A stretch of 64,000 nt of DNA from Rhizobium sp. AC27/96. Its GTDB lineage: Bacteria > Pseudomonadota > Alphaproteobacteria > Rhizobiales > Rhizobiaceae. A program made the translations under genes and the position numbers. The stretch lies in the NCBI RefSeq assembly GCF_001692325.1, contig NZ_LXKN01000020.1, forward strand, positions 1 through 64,000. Reading direction: 5' to 3'. The notes under the pieces are model-generated. The model was not told the origin of the DNA. It saw only the letters and a program-made list of their open reading frames with translations, and did no database searches. Positions 16,126 through 24,524 of this stretch are shown in pieces (positions within the stretch are counted from its first letter, which is position 1; each line of letters starts with the position of its first letter).

Positions 16126-17571
16126 TCAGTCGGGTGCCACGATCAATGCCTCGTCGATCTCTTCGGCCGGGGCACGTTCGCGGGCGAGCCGCCGGAGCGT
16201 GGCTGCGAGCAGGATGACCATCAGCACGAGCTCGACGGCAATCGCGGTCATGCCAGCTGCCTGGTAGTGGTTCGAAAATTGCAGAACCTGCGCGAACACG
16301 GCGCCCAGGATCGCCGGTCCCAGACCAAGCGAAACCTGCTGCATGGTGGCGAGCATGGCGCTACCGGCGCCGGCATGTTCATGCGGCACGTCTGCAAGTC
16401 CTAGCCGGTAAAAGCAATTGACGATCAATGCCTGGCCGAAGCCGATCAGAACGGTTGATGGTATGAGGTTGATGATGCTCGGCTGTGGCCACACCAGGTC
16501 CAGTGTCACGATGAGCAGGACAAGACCCGTCATCTGGATCAGGCAGCCGGTGACGAGCATGGCCTCGCGGCGCATGCCGGCAAGCTTGCGCGTCACAAAG
16601 ACGGCGGAGACGAAATAGGACGCGCCGAGCGCGATCAGGGCATTGCCGGACTGCAGCGGCGTCAACCCGGCGCCTGCCTGCAGCGTCAGCGCTATGACGA
16701 ACATGAAGCCGCTCCACGAGGTGAAGAAGATGATCGCGATCAGACCGCCGAAGCGCATGCTGGAGATGCGGGTGAGGGAGGGCGGCAGAATCGGGAAGGC
16801 GCCACGCTCCTCCTTGGCCCTCTGGATGCGCCATAGAAGTGCTGCCAGCGGCAGGGTCGGCACGAAGCCGAGCAGGCAGAGCCAGTTCCAATGGAGGGAG
16901 GGGCCGAGCGCCGTCGGCACCAGCACGGAGAGCGTCAGCAGCGCCAATGTCACCATGCCCGACCAGTCAACCGGCACCTTGCGGTGGCCGCGCGTTTCGG
17001 GGACGTAGCGCCACATGCTCACCAGGATCAGGATGCAGATCGGCAGGTTGATGAGGAAGATGCTGCGCCAGCCGGAACCGGCAATATCGGCCGATATCAG
17101 GAAACCGCCGAGAACCTGGCCGACAATGAAGGCAATACCGCCGATTGCGCCATAGAGCGCAACGGCGCGGGCATGGTCACGTCCGCTCAGGCTGACATGG
17201 ATCGTTGCCAGCACCTGCGGCACCATGAGCGCGGCGGCAAATCCCTGCAGCGCACGCGCGATAATGAGGAAGGTAACGGATGTCGCCACGCCGCAGAGCA
17301 GTGAGGCAAGGCAGAACATCAGGACGGCCACACCGAACATGCGCCGGCGGCCGAAATTGTCGCCGAGACGCGCGCCCATCGCCAGGCAGATCGCGAAGGC
17401 AACGCCATAGGCTGAAACAAAGAGTTCGAGTTCGGTTTCACCGGCCTTCAGCGATACCGCGATCGCTGCCAGGCCCACGTTGATGATGGAAAAATCGAGC
17501 TGCAGCAGCAATTGCCCGGCGAGCAGGATCATCAGGCCGACTTGGCCGAGCCGGATTGGTGCGGATGACAT
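16126..17571 (-). CDS. MFS drug-efflux transporter, DHA2 (EmrB/QacA) type
   Basis: 481 residues with about 14 membrane segments. The DHA2 signature is LDFSIINVGLAAIAVSLKAG in segment 1, motif A is GARLGDNFGRRRMFG, and the segment-5 region has RALQGFAAALMVPQVLATIH (motif C-like). It is a proton-driven exporter of hydrophobic or aromatic compounds in the inner membrane. It is divergent from an XRE-type regulator whose gene begins 112 bases away, with repeated ACTGGTAnAAG sites between them, a typical efflux-pump/repressor pair. The substrate cannot be predicted. No membrane-fusion partner is encoded nearby. Confidence 0.87.
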   Translation of the reverse strand: MSSAPIRLGQVGLMILLAGQLLLQLDFSIINVGLAAIAVSLKAGETELELFVSAYGVAFAICLAMGARLGDNFGRRRMFGVAVLMFCLASLLCGVATSVTFLIIARALQGFAAALMVPQVLATIHVSLSGRDHARAVALYGAIGGIAFIVGQVLGGFLISADIAGSGWRSIFLINLPICILILVSMWRYVPETRGHRKVPVDWSGMVTLALLTLSVLVPTALGPSLHWNWLCLLGFVPTLPLAALLWRIQRAKEERGAFPILPPSLTRISSMRFGGLIAIIFFTSWSGFMFVIALTLQAGAGLTPLQSGNALIALGASYFVSAVFVTRKLAGMRREAMLVTGCLIQMTGLVLLIVTLDLVWPQPSIINLIPSTVLIGFGQALIVNCFYRLGLADVPHEHAGAGSAMLATMQQVSLGLGPAILGAVFAQVLQFSNHYQAAGMTAIAVELVLMVILLAATLRRLARERAPAEEIDEALIVAPD

Positions 17572-17608
17572 GGGGACCTCAATGCGTTTCCGAAACAGAG
17601 TCCACAGG

Positions 17609-17660
17609 CTTCTATACCTATGCTAAACTGGTACAAGCCCTCTATTTAGACTGGTATAAG
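17609..17660. promoter_or_regulatory. Direct repeats in the divergent efflux/regulator promoter
   Basis: ACTGGTACAAG (17627-17637) and ACTGGTATAAG (17650-17660) are near-identical and 23 bases apart, about two helical turns. A further inverted copy, CTTCTATACC, lies at 17609-17618. They sit between the divergent genes starting at 17571 and 17684 and are likely sites for the XRE regulator. Confidence 0.5.
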
Positions 17661-17683
17661 CAGTGTCAGGCTGGAGACTGGAA

Positions 17684-18559
17684 ATGCACGGTACGCTCGA
17701 TATATCCGCCAATCACCTGCCGTCACGGGCGCAGGAACTTGGCGAGATGTTGCGTCGGAAACGCGAAGCGCTCGACCCCAAGCGTCTCGGCATTGGCCGC
17801 GTCGGCCGGATTCGTACGCCGGGATTGCGGCGGGAAGAAGTGGCGGCGCGCGCAGATATCGGCATCACCTGGTACACGAAGCTCGAACAGGGCCGAGAGA
17901 TCCGCGTATCGCCGCGCGTGCTCTTTGCCGTTGCTCATGCGCTGGAATTCAACGTATTCGAAACGGAGCACCTGTTCCGGCTGGCTGGCCTGCCCGTTCC
18001 GGCCCGGCTTGATAATCCGCGGGTCTGTGAACCGCTCACCCCGGCAAGCCAGCGCATTCTTGACCAGCTCTGTCCCTATCCTGCCGTCATCCAGACGAAA
18101 CGTTACAATATTCGCGGCTTCAACGAGGCCTACCGCCGGCTCGTTGGCGTTGACCTCAATGCCCTCCCGCTGGAGGATCGCAACTGTATCTATCTGTCGC
18201 TGGTCAATCCTGCGTGGCGCGCGAGCCAGGCCGATCCCGACGAAGTGCTGGCGAGCATGGCCGCGCTTTTCCGGGCGTCGATGGCCGAGCATCGCGACGA
18301 TCCGTCCTGGGAGCTGCAGCTGGAGCGCTATATGAGCGTTTCCGATCAATTCCGCATCGTATGGGATCGCTACCAGCTCAAGGCTATCGAGAATGTGGTG
18401 AAGCGCTTCCGCCTGGCGGACGGCACGATCCTTGCGCTTCAATCCAACAATTGGTGGGCAAGCCCAAGCAATGACGAGCGCATGATCGTCTACATGCCCG
18501 TTGACGATGCCGGCGCCGAGGCGCTGAAAGCGATGATGAAGCGCAAGCGGGCCTGCTGA
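17684..18559 (+). CDS. XRE-family regulator with MmyB-like ligand domain
   Basis: 291 residues from ATG 17684, with GGAG upstream; a GTG seven codons earlier is less likely. The N-terminal helix-turn-helix carries GLRREEVAARADIGITWYTK LEQGR, the signature of MmyB/MLTR-type regulators. A PAS-like C-terminal domain follows (about 115-270: YNIRGFNEAYRRLVGVD, and WDRYQLKAIENVVKRF). Such proteins bind small lipophilic ligands and usually repress a neighbouring oxidoreductase or exporter. Here the partner is the divergent DHA2 pump. Confidence 0.85.
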   Translation: MHGTLDISANHLPSRAQELGEMLRRKREALDPKRLGIGRVGRIRTPGLRREEVAARADIGITWYTKLEQGREIRVSPRVLFAVAHALEFNVFETEHLFRLAGLPVPARLDNPRVCEPLTPASQRILDQLCPYPAVIQTKRYNIRGFNEAYRRLVGVDLNALPLEDRNCIYLSLVNPAWRASQADPDEVLASMAALFRASMAEHRDDPSWELQLERYMSVSDQFRIVWDRYQLKAIENVVKRFRLADGTILALQSNNWWASPSNDERMIVYMPVDDAGAEALKAMMKRKRAC

Positions 18560-18768
18560 GAGATAGAGCTGAGCGGCCTGGGGGCGATTGCCCGTGGCGC
18601 GAAGTTGGTGGATCTTCTGCAACCGGGTATTGAACCTTGAGGCAGGGCCGCTATTTTCGGCGCTGTAAACACGGGCGCGACGTTGAACCCCCAGGATCTT
18701 GCGAGGCTCAGGCTTCGCCCCTTGCTCTGCGGACGCCTACCGCAACCACTCGGAGTCTCAGGCAGACA

Positions 18769-19863
18769 ATGACATTCCCCAATATTCAGCTTCCGCAGAG
18801 AGCTCTCATGCTTTCTCAGGGCGTCATCTCCACGCCGAAAGCCAGCTTTTTCTCGTTGCCGGTCCTCATCGCCCTCACTGCTTTTTTGGCGATCTCCGAA
18901 ACACCGGGCATCTTGAGGGATTGGACGATCAACCAGAACCCCGTCGTGCTCGATAGCGGCGATATCCGCGATGGAAAATGCTCGACGAGAAAGGGCTTCT
19001 TTACCAACTGCTCTGCCCATCTCAACTATACCTATAAGGGTCAGAGCTATGACAAGGATGTCGAGATCATGTTCGTCGACATCCATTCCGGAGATTACGA
19101 CACGAATCTCGTCATTTCCGGTGATCACCCGGACTTGGCCACCCTGAGCCTCGGGCTGGATATGCTCTGGAACCGGATCATAACGCTCGCCGTGTTTGTC
19201 GCCCTTCTTGGGGGTACCTGCCTTGCGATGATTTTCCTGATCCTGCGCGTCTGGCGTGTTCGCGGGCAATTGCGCGAGCCAGCCCGGCTCGAGCCGGTGC
19301 CGGTGGAAATCACGGGATTCGATCGGCGACGCCAGCGCTTGTCGGTGACCTATGCGGACAAGATAGGTGGAAGAAAGACCGGGCGAGCAGGCCATACGCA
19401 TTTCGAGCCGGGGCAGGAGCCTCTGATCGTCGGCGAAAATGGCGGCAAGGCAGTCGGGCTTGCCGTCTGGCATGGGAACACGGCGCTCCCGGTGCTGCTG
19501 GATGAGCGGCTGGAGCGGATCGAGATGACGCCGGAGGAGCGCACGGCGGCACTCGCACCGCTGGCTGCCGAGTTGGGCGATTCTCGGCCGGGGCTCGTCG
19601 TGCAGGGAAAGAAGGGGTGGTCCATCAAGGCGCGGCTCGCAGCGGCCCTTCTCGTCATACTGCTGATCATCGGCGGTATTTTTGGCTACTGGCTTTGGTA
19701 TGTGACCAGCGCAACGTCGCAATTTACGTCTCCCGCCATGGACATCAACAATATGATGCCGGAATCCGTCAACCGCTGGGGTTGCGACCAGCTGAAGAAG
19801 CGCTTCGGCGATCAGCGGGCGCCGTTTGGGTGCACCGCTTCCGACTATAGCAGCTGGAAGTGA
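18769..19863 (+). CDS. Membrane protein of unknown function, Cys-rich ectodomain
   Basis: 364 residues from ATG 18769; the frame is open further left but unsupported. I do not recognise the family. Segments: a membrane helix at about 24-45 (FFSLPVLIALTAFLAISETP), a likely periplasmic part to about 125 with two cysteines (GKCSTRKGFFTNCSAHLNY), a second helix at about 140-163, a cytoplasmic region with TGRAGHTHFEPGQEP, a third helix at about 292-310 (LLVILLIIGGIFGYWLWY), and a tail with paired cysteines (NRWGCDQLKKRFG, PFGCTASDY). The tail may form a disulfide outside the membrane. It stands alone, convergent with a LysR gene. Confidence 0.65.
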   Translation: MTFPNIQLPQRALMLSQGVISTPKASFFSLPVLIALTAFLAISETPGILRDWTINQNPVVLDSGDIRDGKCSTRKGFFTNCSAHLNYTYKGQSYDKDVEIMFVDIHSGDYDTNLVISGDHPDLATLSLGLDMLWNRIITLAVFVALLGGTCLAMIFLILRVWRVRGQLREPARLEPVPVEITGFDRRRQRLSVTYADKIGGRKTGRAGHTHFEPGQEPLIVGENGGKAVGLAVWHGNTALPVLLDERLERIEMTPEERTAALAPLAAELGDSRPGLVVQGKKGWSIKARLAAALLVILLIIGGIFGYWLWYVTSATSQFTSPAMDINNMMPESVNRWGCDQLKKRFGDQRAPFGCTASDYSSWK

Positions 19864-19944
19864 CGGCGGACCAATAGGGCGGCGGCCATCGCCGCGAGCG
19901 CGGGAAGAAGCAGGGTCTGCGGGCCTGCGGCTGCTATGTATCGT

Positions 19945-19966
19945 GGGGGCACTGACGTGTGCCCCC
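19945..19966. terminator. GC-rich hairpin between convergent genes
   Basis: GGGGGCAC (19945-19952) pairs with GTGCCCCC (19959-19966) around a six-base loop. No T-run follows on the plus strand, so it may be only a weak or Rho-assisted stop for the membrane-protein gene ending at 19863. Confidence 0.35.
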
Positions 19967-20095
19967 ATCCCACGCGAGCTGTTATTTGGCTTGCGCAACA
20001 CCCTGAGCAAGACAGGCGCGCCGACAGGCCCTGTCAACGAGCTAGTCAGGAAGCGCCAAGCTGACGAAGTCGGCCCATATTCAGCCCTTCGATTG

Positions 20096-21013
20096 TCATC
20101 CCAGCTCCGGCACGGCGCGGCTGACGATCTCGATAAAGAGTTTTAGCGCGCCTCCCGAAGGCTCGCTCCTGTGGGCAAGGTGAAGGGGCGCTACGAGCTG
20201 TGTCCTTCGATCCAGCGGCAGATAGGCGATGCCGTTCGTCTCAAGCCGCGTCATCGAATTCGGAATGATCGAAATGCCAAGGCCCGCTGCCACAAGGCTG
20301 AGGGTCGACATGAGGCGCGGTGCTTCATGCTTGACCTGCGGGCTGAATCCCGCGCGGCCACAGGCCGCTATGATCGCATCGTAAAATCCCGGACCGGACG
20401 GGCGCCGGTACAGAATGAAGGACTCGTCTGCCAGGTCGGACAGCTGGATCGGCGACGTGCGTCTCGCTCCCTTGACGACAAGGCGATGACTGTCGGGCAG
20501 CGCCACGAACATCTCCTCATCGAGGATTTTGGACACGGATAGTCCTTTCGACTGCTCGACCGGCGAGCGGACGAATGCAACGTCGATCAGCTGTGCCCGC
20601 AGCGCCTCGATGAGATCGCTGGTGCTGGATTCCTCGAGCTTGATCCGCACGCCGGGGGAGATCTCGCCAAGCGAACGCACCGCCGTCGTCACCAGCGGAT
20701 GGAAGGCGGCAGAGCTGGTGAAGCCAATGGCCAGACTGCCTTCCTCGCCGCGCGCATTGCGGCGCGTTGCTTCCACGGCAAGATCGACGTCTTGCAGAAT
20801 GATGCGCGCGCGGTCGACGAATGTGCGTCCCGCCTCGGTCAATGCCACGCCGCGCGGCAATCTTTGGAAGAGCGTCGCCCCGACCAGATCCTCCAGATTT
20901 CGGATTTGCTGGCTAAGCGGCGGCTGTTGGATGCCCAGCCTCTCGGCGGCACGCGTGATATGACCCTCATCCGCGACAGTCACGGCGTAACGAAGATGTC
21001 GAAGCTCAATCAT
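20096..21013 (-). CDS. LysR-family regulator divergent from chromate transporter
   Basis: 305 residues from ATG 21013 (MIELRHLRYAVTVADEGHIT); the upstream ATG at 21049 would run through the promoter. The winged HTH (1-60, AERLGIQQPPLSQQIRNLED) and the periplasmic-binding-like effector domain (about 90-295) are of the CatR/BenM/CbnR style. It is divergent from the chrA pair at 21118, with an AT-rich 104-base gap that probably holds its operator. It most likely controls the chr genes; the effector is unknown. Confidence 0.85.
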   Translation of the reverse strand: MIELRHLRYAVTVADEGHITRAAERLGIQQPPLSQQIRNLEDLVGATLFQRLPRGVALTEAGRTFVDRARIILQDVDLAVEATRRNARGEEGSLAIGFTSSAAFHPLVTTAVRSLGEISPGVRIKLEESSTSDLIEALRAQLIDVAFVRSPVEQSKGLSVSKILDEEMFVALPDSHRLVVKGARRTSPIQLSDLADESFILYRRPSGPGFYDAIIAACGRAGFSPQVKHEAPRLMSTLSLVAAGLGISIIPNSMTRLETNGIAYLPLDRRTQLVAPLHLAHRSEPSGGALKLFIEIVSRAVPELG

Positions 21014-21117
21014 GTCATATCCTGAAAGTATGCAATTAGCATTATTCATATATTAGACATGCAGGCGAGAGAAGTTTAAATTCTCCGTATCGCAGTGACC
21101 TAAAGACAGGCCGATCC

Positions 21118-21684
21118 ATGGATACTCTTTCTCTTCCCCACCAAAGCCAGCGTCTCTCTCCCACCGTGACGGATCTGTTTTGGGGATTCTTTACTCTCGG
21201 CCTCACGGGTTTTGGTGGCGTTCTGCCACTTGCCCGAAGAATGGTTGTCGAGAAACGCCAGTGGCTTTCAGGTGAGGAATTCTCCGAACTGCTCGGGCTC
21301 TGTCAGTTCCTGCCCGGCGGTAACATCATCAACATGTCGGTTGCCATCGGCCTGCGGTTTCAAGGCGTTGCCGGCGCTCTGGCTGCTCTGTTCGGTCTCA
21401 TCGCGGCGCCGACGGCGGTCGTCATCGCCATGGGTATCTTTTACGACCAGTTTCACGACAATCCCTACGTCACGCATATGTTCGCGGGCCTGGCTGCCGC
21501 GGCCGCGGGGCTTCTGATTTCCATGGCCATCAAGATCGTCATGCCGCTTCGCAAGCGGCCTGTGGCGATCGCCGTCGCCGTGTTGTGTTTCATCGCGATC
21601 GCCGTCCTCAAGCTTCCTCTGCTGCCGACCATGCTGGTGCTGTCTCCCATCAGCATACTGGCAACCTGGAGGTTGGAAGCATGA
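21118..21684 (+). CDS. Chromate transporter, short-chain half 1 (ChrA domain)
   Basis: 188 residues, one CHR domain. It opens with LFWGFFTLGLTGFGGVLPLA and has the characteristic LGLCQFLPGGNIINMSVAIG segment, followed by alternating membrane helices. Standard ChrA has two such domains in one chain of about 400 residues; here they are separate genes, as in the short-chain CHR subfamily, where both halves are needed. The stop overlaps the ATG of the next gene by four bases. It would export chromate (or act on a related anion) at the inner membrane. It is divergent from a LysR gene, which likely regulates it. Confidence 0.85.
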   Translation: MDTLSLPHQSQRLSPTVTDLFWGFFTLGLTGFGGVLPLARRMVVEKRQWLSGEEFSELLGLCQFLPGGNIINMSVAIGLRFQGVAGALAALFGLIAAPTAVVIAMGIFYDQFHDNPYVTHMFAGLAAAAAGLLISMAIKIVMPLRKRPVAIAVAVLCFIAIAVLKLPLLPTMLVLSPISILATWRLEA

Positions 21685-22211
21685 CATCCGACCTGATTGA
21701 TCTGGCTACCATTTTCACACAGCTCTCGCTTCTCGCCTTCGGTGGTGGAAATTCCATTCTTCCGGAAATGCATCGCGAGGTTGTCGACATCCATCACTGG
21801 ATGACAGCCGAGGAGTTCGGCGCCCTCTTCGCCCTGGCTCAGGCGGCTCCGGGCCCGAATTTGATGGTGGTTCCGCTGGTCGGCTGGCATGTCGCCGGAT
21901 GGGCCGGCGTGCTGGTGAGTTCGGCGGCGAAGTTCGGCCCTTCGTCGATCGTCACCGGCATCGCGCTGCATGTCTGGACCCGCTTCAAGGATCGGCCATG
22001 GCGCAGGATCGTCCAATCCGGGCTGGTGCCGATGACCGCAGGCCTCGTGACGGCGAGCGCCGCAGTCATCACTGAGGCCTCGGCGCCCAATCTCGTCCTC
22101 GCGGCAGTCGCGGCCGTGTGCGCCATCGTCCTGACAAAGACCAGCATACATCCGCTGTTCGTTCTGGGAGCGGGAGCGTTGATCGGGCTGAGCGGTCTCG
22201 GGCAGATCTGA
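21681..22211 (+). CDS. Chromate transporter, short-chain half 2 (ChrA domain)
   Basis: 176 residues from ATG 21681, overlapping the first half by ATGA. The domain is clear: TIFTQLSLLAFGGGNSILPE, then FALAQAAPGPNLMVVPLVGW, with further helices ending AVCAIVLTKTSIHPLFVLG. The AxGPN element is the counterpart of the PGGN element in the first half, as in the two unequal repeats of long ChrA. Coupled translation supports a heterodimer. The gene is convergent with the histidine kinase that ends at 22263. Confidence 0.85.
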   Translation: MTSDLIDLATIFTQLSLLAFGGGNSILPEMHREVVDIHHWMTAEEFGALFALAQAAPGPNLMVVPLVGWHVAGWAGVLVSSAAKFGPSSIVTGIALHVWTRFKDRPWRRIVQSGLVPMTAGLVTASAAVITEASAPNLVLAAVAAVCAIVLTKTSIHPLFVLGAGALIGLSGLGQI

Positions 22212-22262
22212 GGGATCGAGGCTCGACGGTGAGCCAGCGAATATTCGCGCGAGTGCGTCGGC

Positions 22263-23714
22263 CTATGCCGCCTTATGGAGCAAGGGGAGTTTTATGCGCA
22301 CGCGCGCTCCCTTCCATGGGCCGGTCAAGATGGTGATGCTGCCGCCGTGCAATTGTGCGATCTGGCGCGAGAGATTGAGCCCAAGGCCCGCACCGCGAGA
22401 GCGCGGATGCAGGCGGTAGAAGGGCTCGAAGACATTGTCGTGCTCCTCCACCGGAATTCCCGGGCCTTCGTCCTGTACTTCCAGGCCTCCATCCCGGTCG
22501 ACCGCAACGGTAATTGTGCCCTGGCCGCCGCCGTGTTCGATGGCGTTGCGGATGATGTTTGCAAGTGCCTGCTCGATCTGGAGTTCATTGGCCTCGACGT
22601 CCACCCGGCCTTGCGGCGGCTCGAAAGCGAGATCGTAGCCGGCCTCGATCGCCAGCGGCGCGAAATCAGCGGCAACACGGCCGGCAAGATCGACAAGATC
22701 GATCAATTCTCGATGGTCCGTCGGGCGCTCCAGCGATTGATGATCCAGCAATTGCTGCGCCAGATGGGAGAGGCGTTCGATATCCTGCCGCAGCCGCAGG
22801 CTCTCAGGCTCCTCCTTGAGCAATTCGGCGCGTGTGCGCAGGATGGCGATGGGCGTGCGAAGTTCATGGGCAGCATCCGTCAGGAAGCGGTTGTGACTGT
22901 CGATGCCCTGGGCAAGGCGGGTCAGAGCCTGATTGAACGCATGGACCAGCGGCACGATCTCCTGAGGCACATTCCTGACCGGCAATTGCATCGCGCGCGT
23001 CTTGAAGTCGATGCGTGCCGCCTGGTCGGCGGTGCCAACCAGGCCCGCAAGCGATCGACGCACGACGGCCGGCGTCGTCATCAGGGTGGTTACGCCCATG
23101 GCCAGGATGATCGGCAAAAGCACGATGCCAAGGAAGAACAACAGGCCAGGGAAGACCCGGGCCCAGTCGACGGTGCCGTCCGGTTTGCGGGCAAGGTTGA
23201 CGATGGCGGTAATGCTGATGTCGAAGCCTTCTGCGTCGGCCCGTGAAAAGAATGTCGAGGTGACGACCTGGACGGTCCCAACCTTGGTATCGACTTTTTG
23301 GACAAGGGCTTCCGGGCGCATTTCCTGCCCGTCATGCTTGCCCGCAAAGCCGATACTCGCATGGTCGACGGCGGTAAGCAGGCCCCCAATTTCGCGATCA
23401 TAGTCGGGCGGGGCCGCGCCCACGCGCGCAGTCTGGCCCGTGGCATCGTGAATGACGTACCAGACCTTGGGATGTTCGGCGCGAAATTGCGCAAGTTCGC
23501 TGGTGTCGTTCACGATCAGCCTGCCAGCCTTGTCGCGATCGATCGCGCCGACAATGGCGGTAACGGCTGCTTCATTGTCGACCATGAGCCGCGGTTTGAC
23601 CACGGATAGCACCACGATCAGCAGGATGATGAAGAAAACCAGCATCGCCGCCTGGAGCAGGATCAGCCGCCACACCAGGATCCATTGCAGGGAGCGGGCG
23701 CGTGCCGGCTTCAT
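22263..23714 (-). CDS. Sensor histidine kinase (HAMP/HisKA/HATPase)
   Basis: 483 residues. Membrane helices at about 12-39 and 188-212 enclose a periplasmic sensor of about 150 residues. A HAMP-like linker follows, then the phospho-acceptor His283 in DAAHELRTPIAILR, and an ATPase domain with N-box NIIRNAIEHG, DEGPGIP and GAGLGLNLSRQIAQLHGGSI. It autophosphorylates and passes phosphate to the regulator encoded upstream, which it overlaps by four bases. The stimulus is unknown. The convergent chr genes are separated by only 51 bases, but that does not prove a functional link. Confidence 0.88.
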   Translation of the reverse strand: MKPARARSLQWILVWRLILLQAAMLVFFIILLIVVLSVVKPRLMVDNEAAVTAIVGAIDRDKAGRLIVNDTSELAQFRAEHPKVWYVIHDATGQTARVGAAPPDYDREIGGLLTAVDHASIGFAGKHDGQEMRPEALVQKVDTKVGTVQVVTSTFFSRADAEGFDISITAIVNLARKPDGTVDWARVFPGLLFFLGIVLLPIILAMGVTTLMTTPAVVRRSLAGLVGTADQAARIDFKTRAMQLPVRNVPQEIVPLVHAFNQALTRLAQGIDSHNRFLTDAAHELRTPIAILRTRAELLKEEPESLRLRQDIERLSHLAQQLLDHQSLERPTDHRELIDLVDLAGRVAADFAPLAIEAGYDLAFEPPQGRVDVEANELQIEQALANIIRNAIEHGGGQGTITVAVDRDGGLEVQDEGPGIPVEEHDNVFEPFYRLHPRSRGAGLGLNLSRQIAQLHGGSITILTGPWKGARVRIKLPLLHKAA

Positions 23715-24385
23715 GTCGCGGCTCGCAACAGATAGCCGAGATTGCGAACCGCGCGGATCTCAATGCCGGCAGCGACATCGTCCAGCTTGCGGCGCAGCCG
23801 GGAAATATGGGCATCGAGCGCATTGGAGCCGATCTCGTCGTCCAGCGCATAGACCGCCTCCTCGAGCATGTTGCGCATGATGGTGCGGCCGGGCCGGCGG
23901 ATCAGCGTTTCCAGCACCAGGCGCTCACGACGCGGCAGGTCCAGGGGTTGATTGTCGATCAGCGCCTCGCGATGACGGAAATCATAGGTAAGACGGCCGA
24001 CGACAGTCTGATCCGCCCGCCGGATATAGGGACGCCGCTGCAGGGCTCTGAGCCGAGCGACAAGTTCTTCGCTGGCGAAGGGTTTGCCCATATAGTCGTC
24101 CGCACCGGCATCGAGCCCGGCGATACGCTCGCGCAGCCCGCTCATGGCCGTGAGCGCAATCACCGGAGCCTCGATATTCAGCGCCCGCAGCCGAGGGATC
24201 AAGGATAGGCCCTCGCCATCCGGAAGGCGTCTATCGAGAACGATGGCGTCATAGGCGCCGAAGCGAACCATGGCTTCTGCGTCGGCGAGGTTGGAGGCGT
24301 GGTCCACCACGAGATCCTGGCGCTTCAATGCTGTCTTCAGCACGGAGGCCATTTCCGGTTCGTCCTCGACTAGCAGGATGCGCAT
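23711..24385 (-). CDS. OmpR-family response regulator
   Basis: 224 residues. The receiver domain (1-115) has acidic pocket residues in LLVEDEPE, phospho-acceptor Asp51 in IVLDRRLPDGEG, and Lys101 in MGKPF. A winged-helix Trans_reg_C domain (about 125-220) carries NALDAHISRLRRKL. It is transcribed with the kinase gene behind it. No target genes can be named from the sequence. The gene upstream on the same strand is a LysR regulator, 139 bases away. Confidence 0.9.
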   Translation of the reverse strand: MRILLVEDEPEMASVLKTALKRQDLVVDHASNLADAEAMVRFGAYDAIVLDRRLPDGEGLSLIPRLRALNIEAPVIALTAMSGLRERIAGLDAGADDYMGKPFASEELVARLRALQRRPYIRRADQTVVGRLTYDFRHREALIDNQPLDLPRRERLVLETLIRRPGRTIMRNMLEEAVYALDDEIGSNALDAHISRLRRKLDDVAAGIEIRAVRNLGYLLRAAT

Positions 24386-24524
24386 GGGATGTCTTGCCTG
24401 ACCTTGGTTCGCGGCGGTTCCACAAAGGCAGTGGTTCTAGAATCCAAACATTGCATCGGCATTACAAATGCCTGGCTGCTTCGCGGCGGAGCCGGAGGAG
24501 GGGCTCGATGCGTGGGTATCTGCA

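Noticed and set aside
18490..20037. 515-residue minus-strand frame
   Set aside because: It lies opposite the membrane-protein gene, is rich in Arg, Pro and His as antisense frames of GC-rich genes are, and has no family resemblance.
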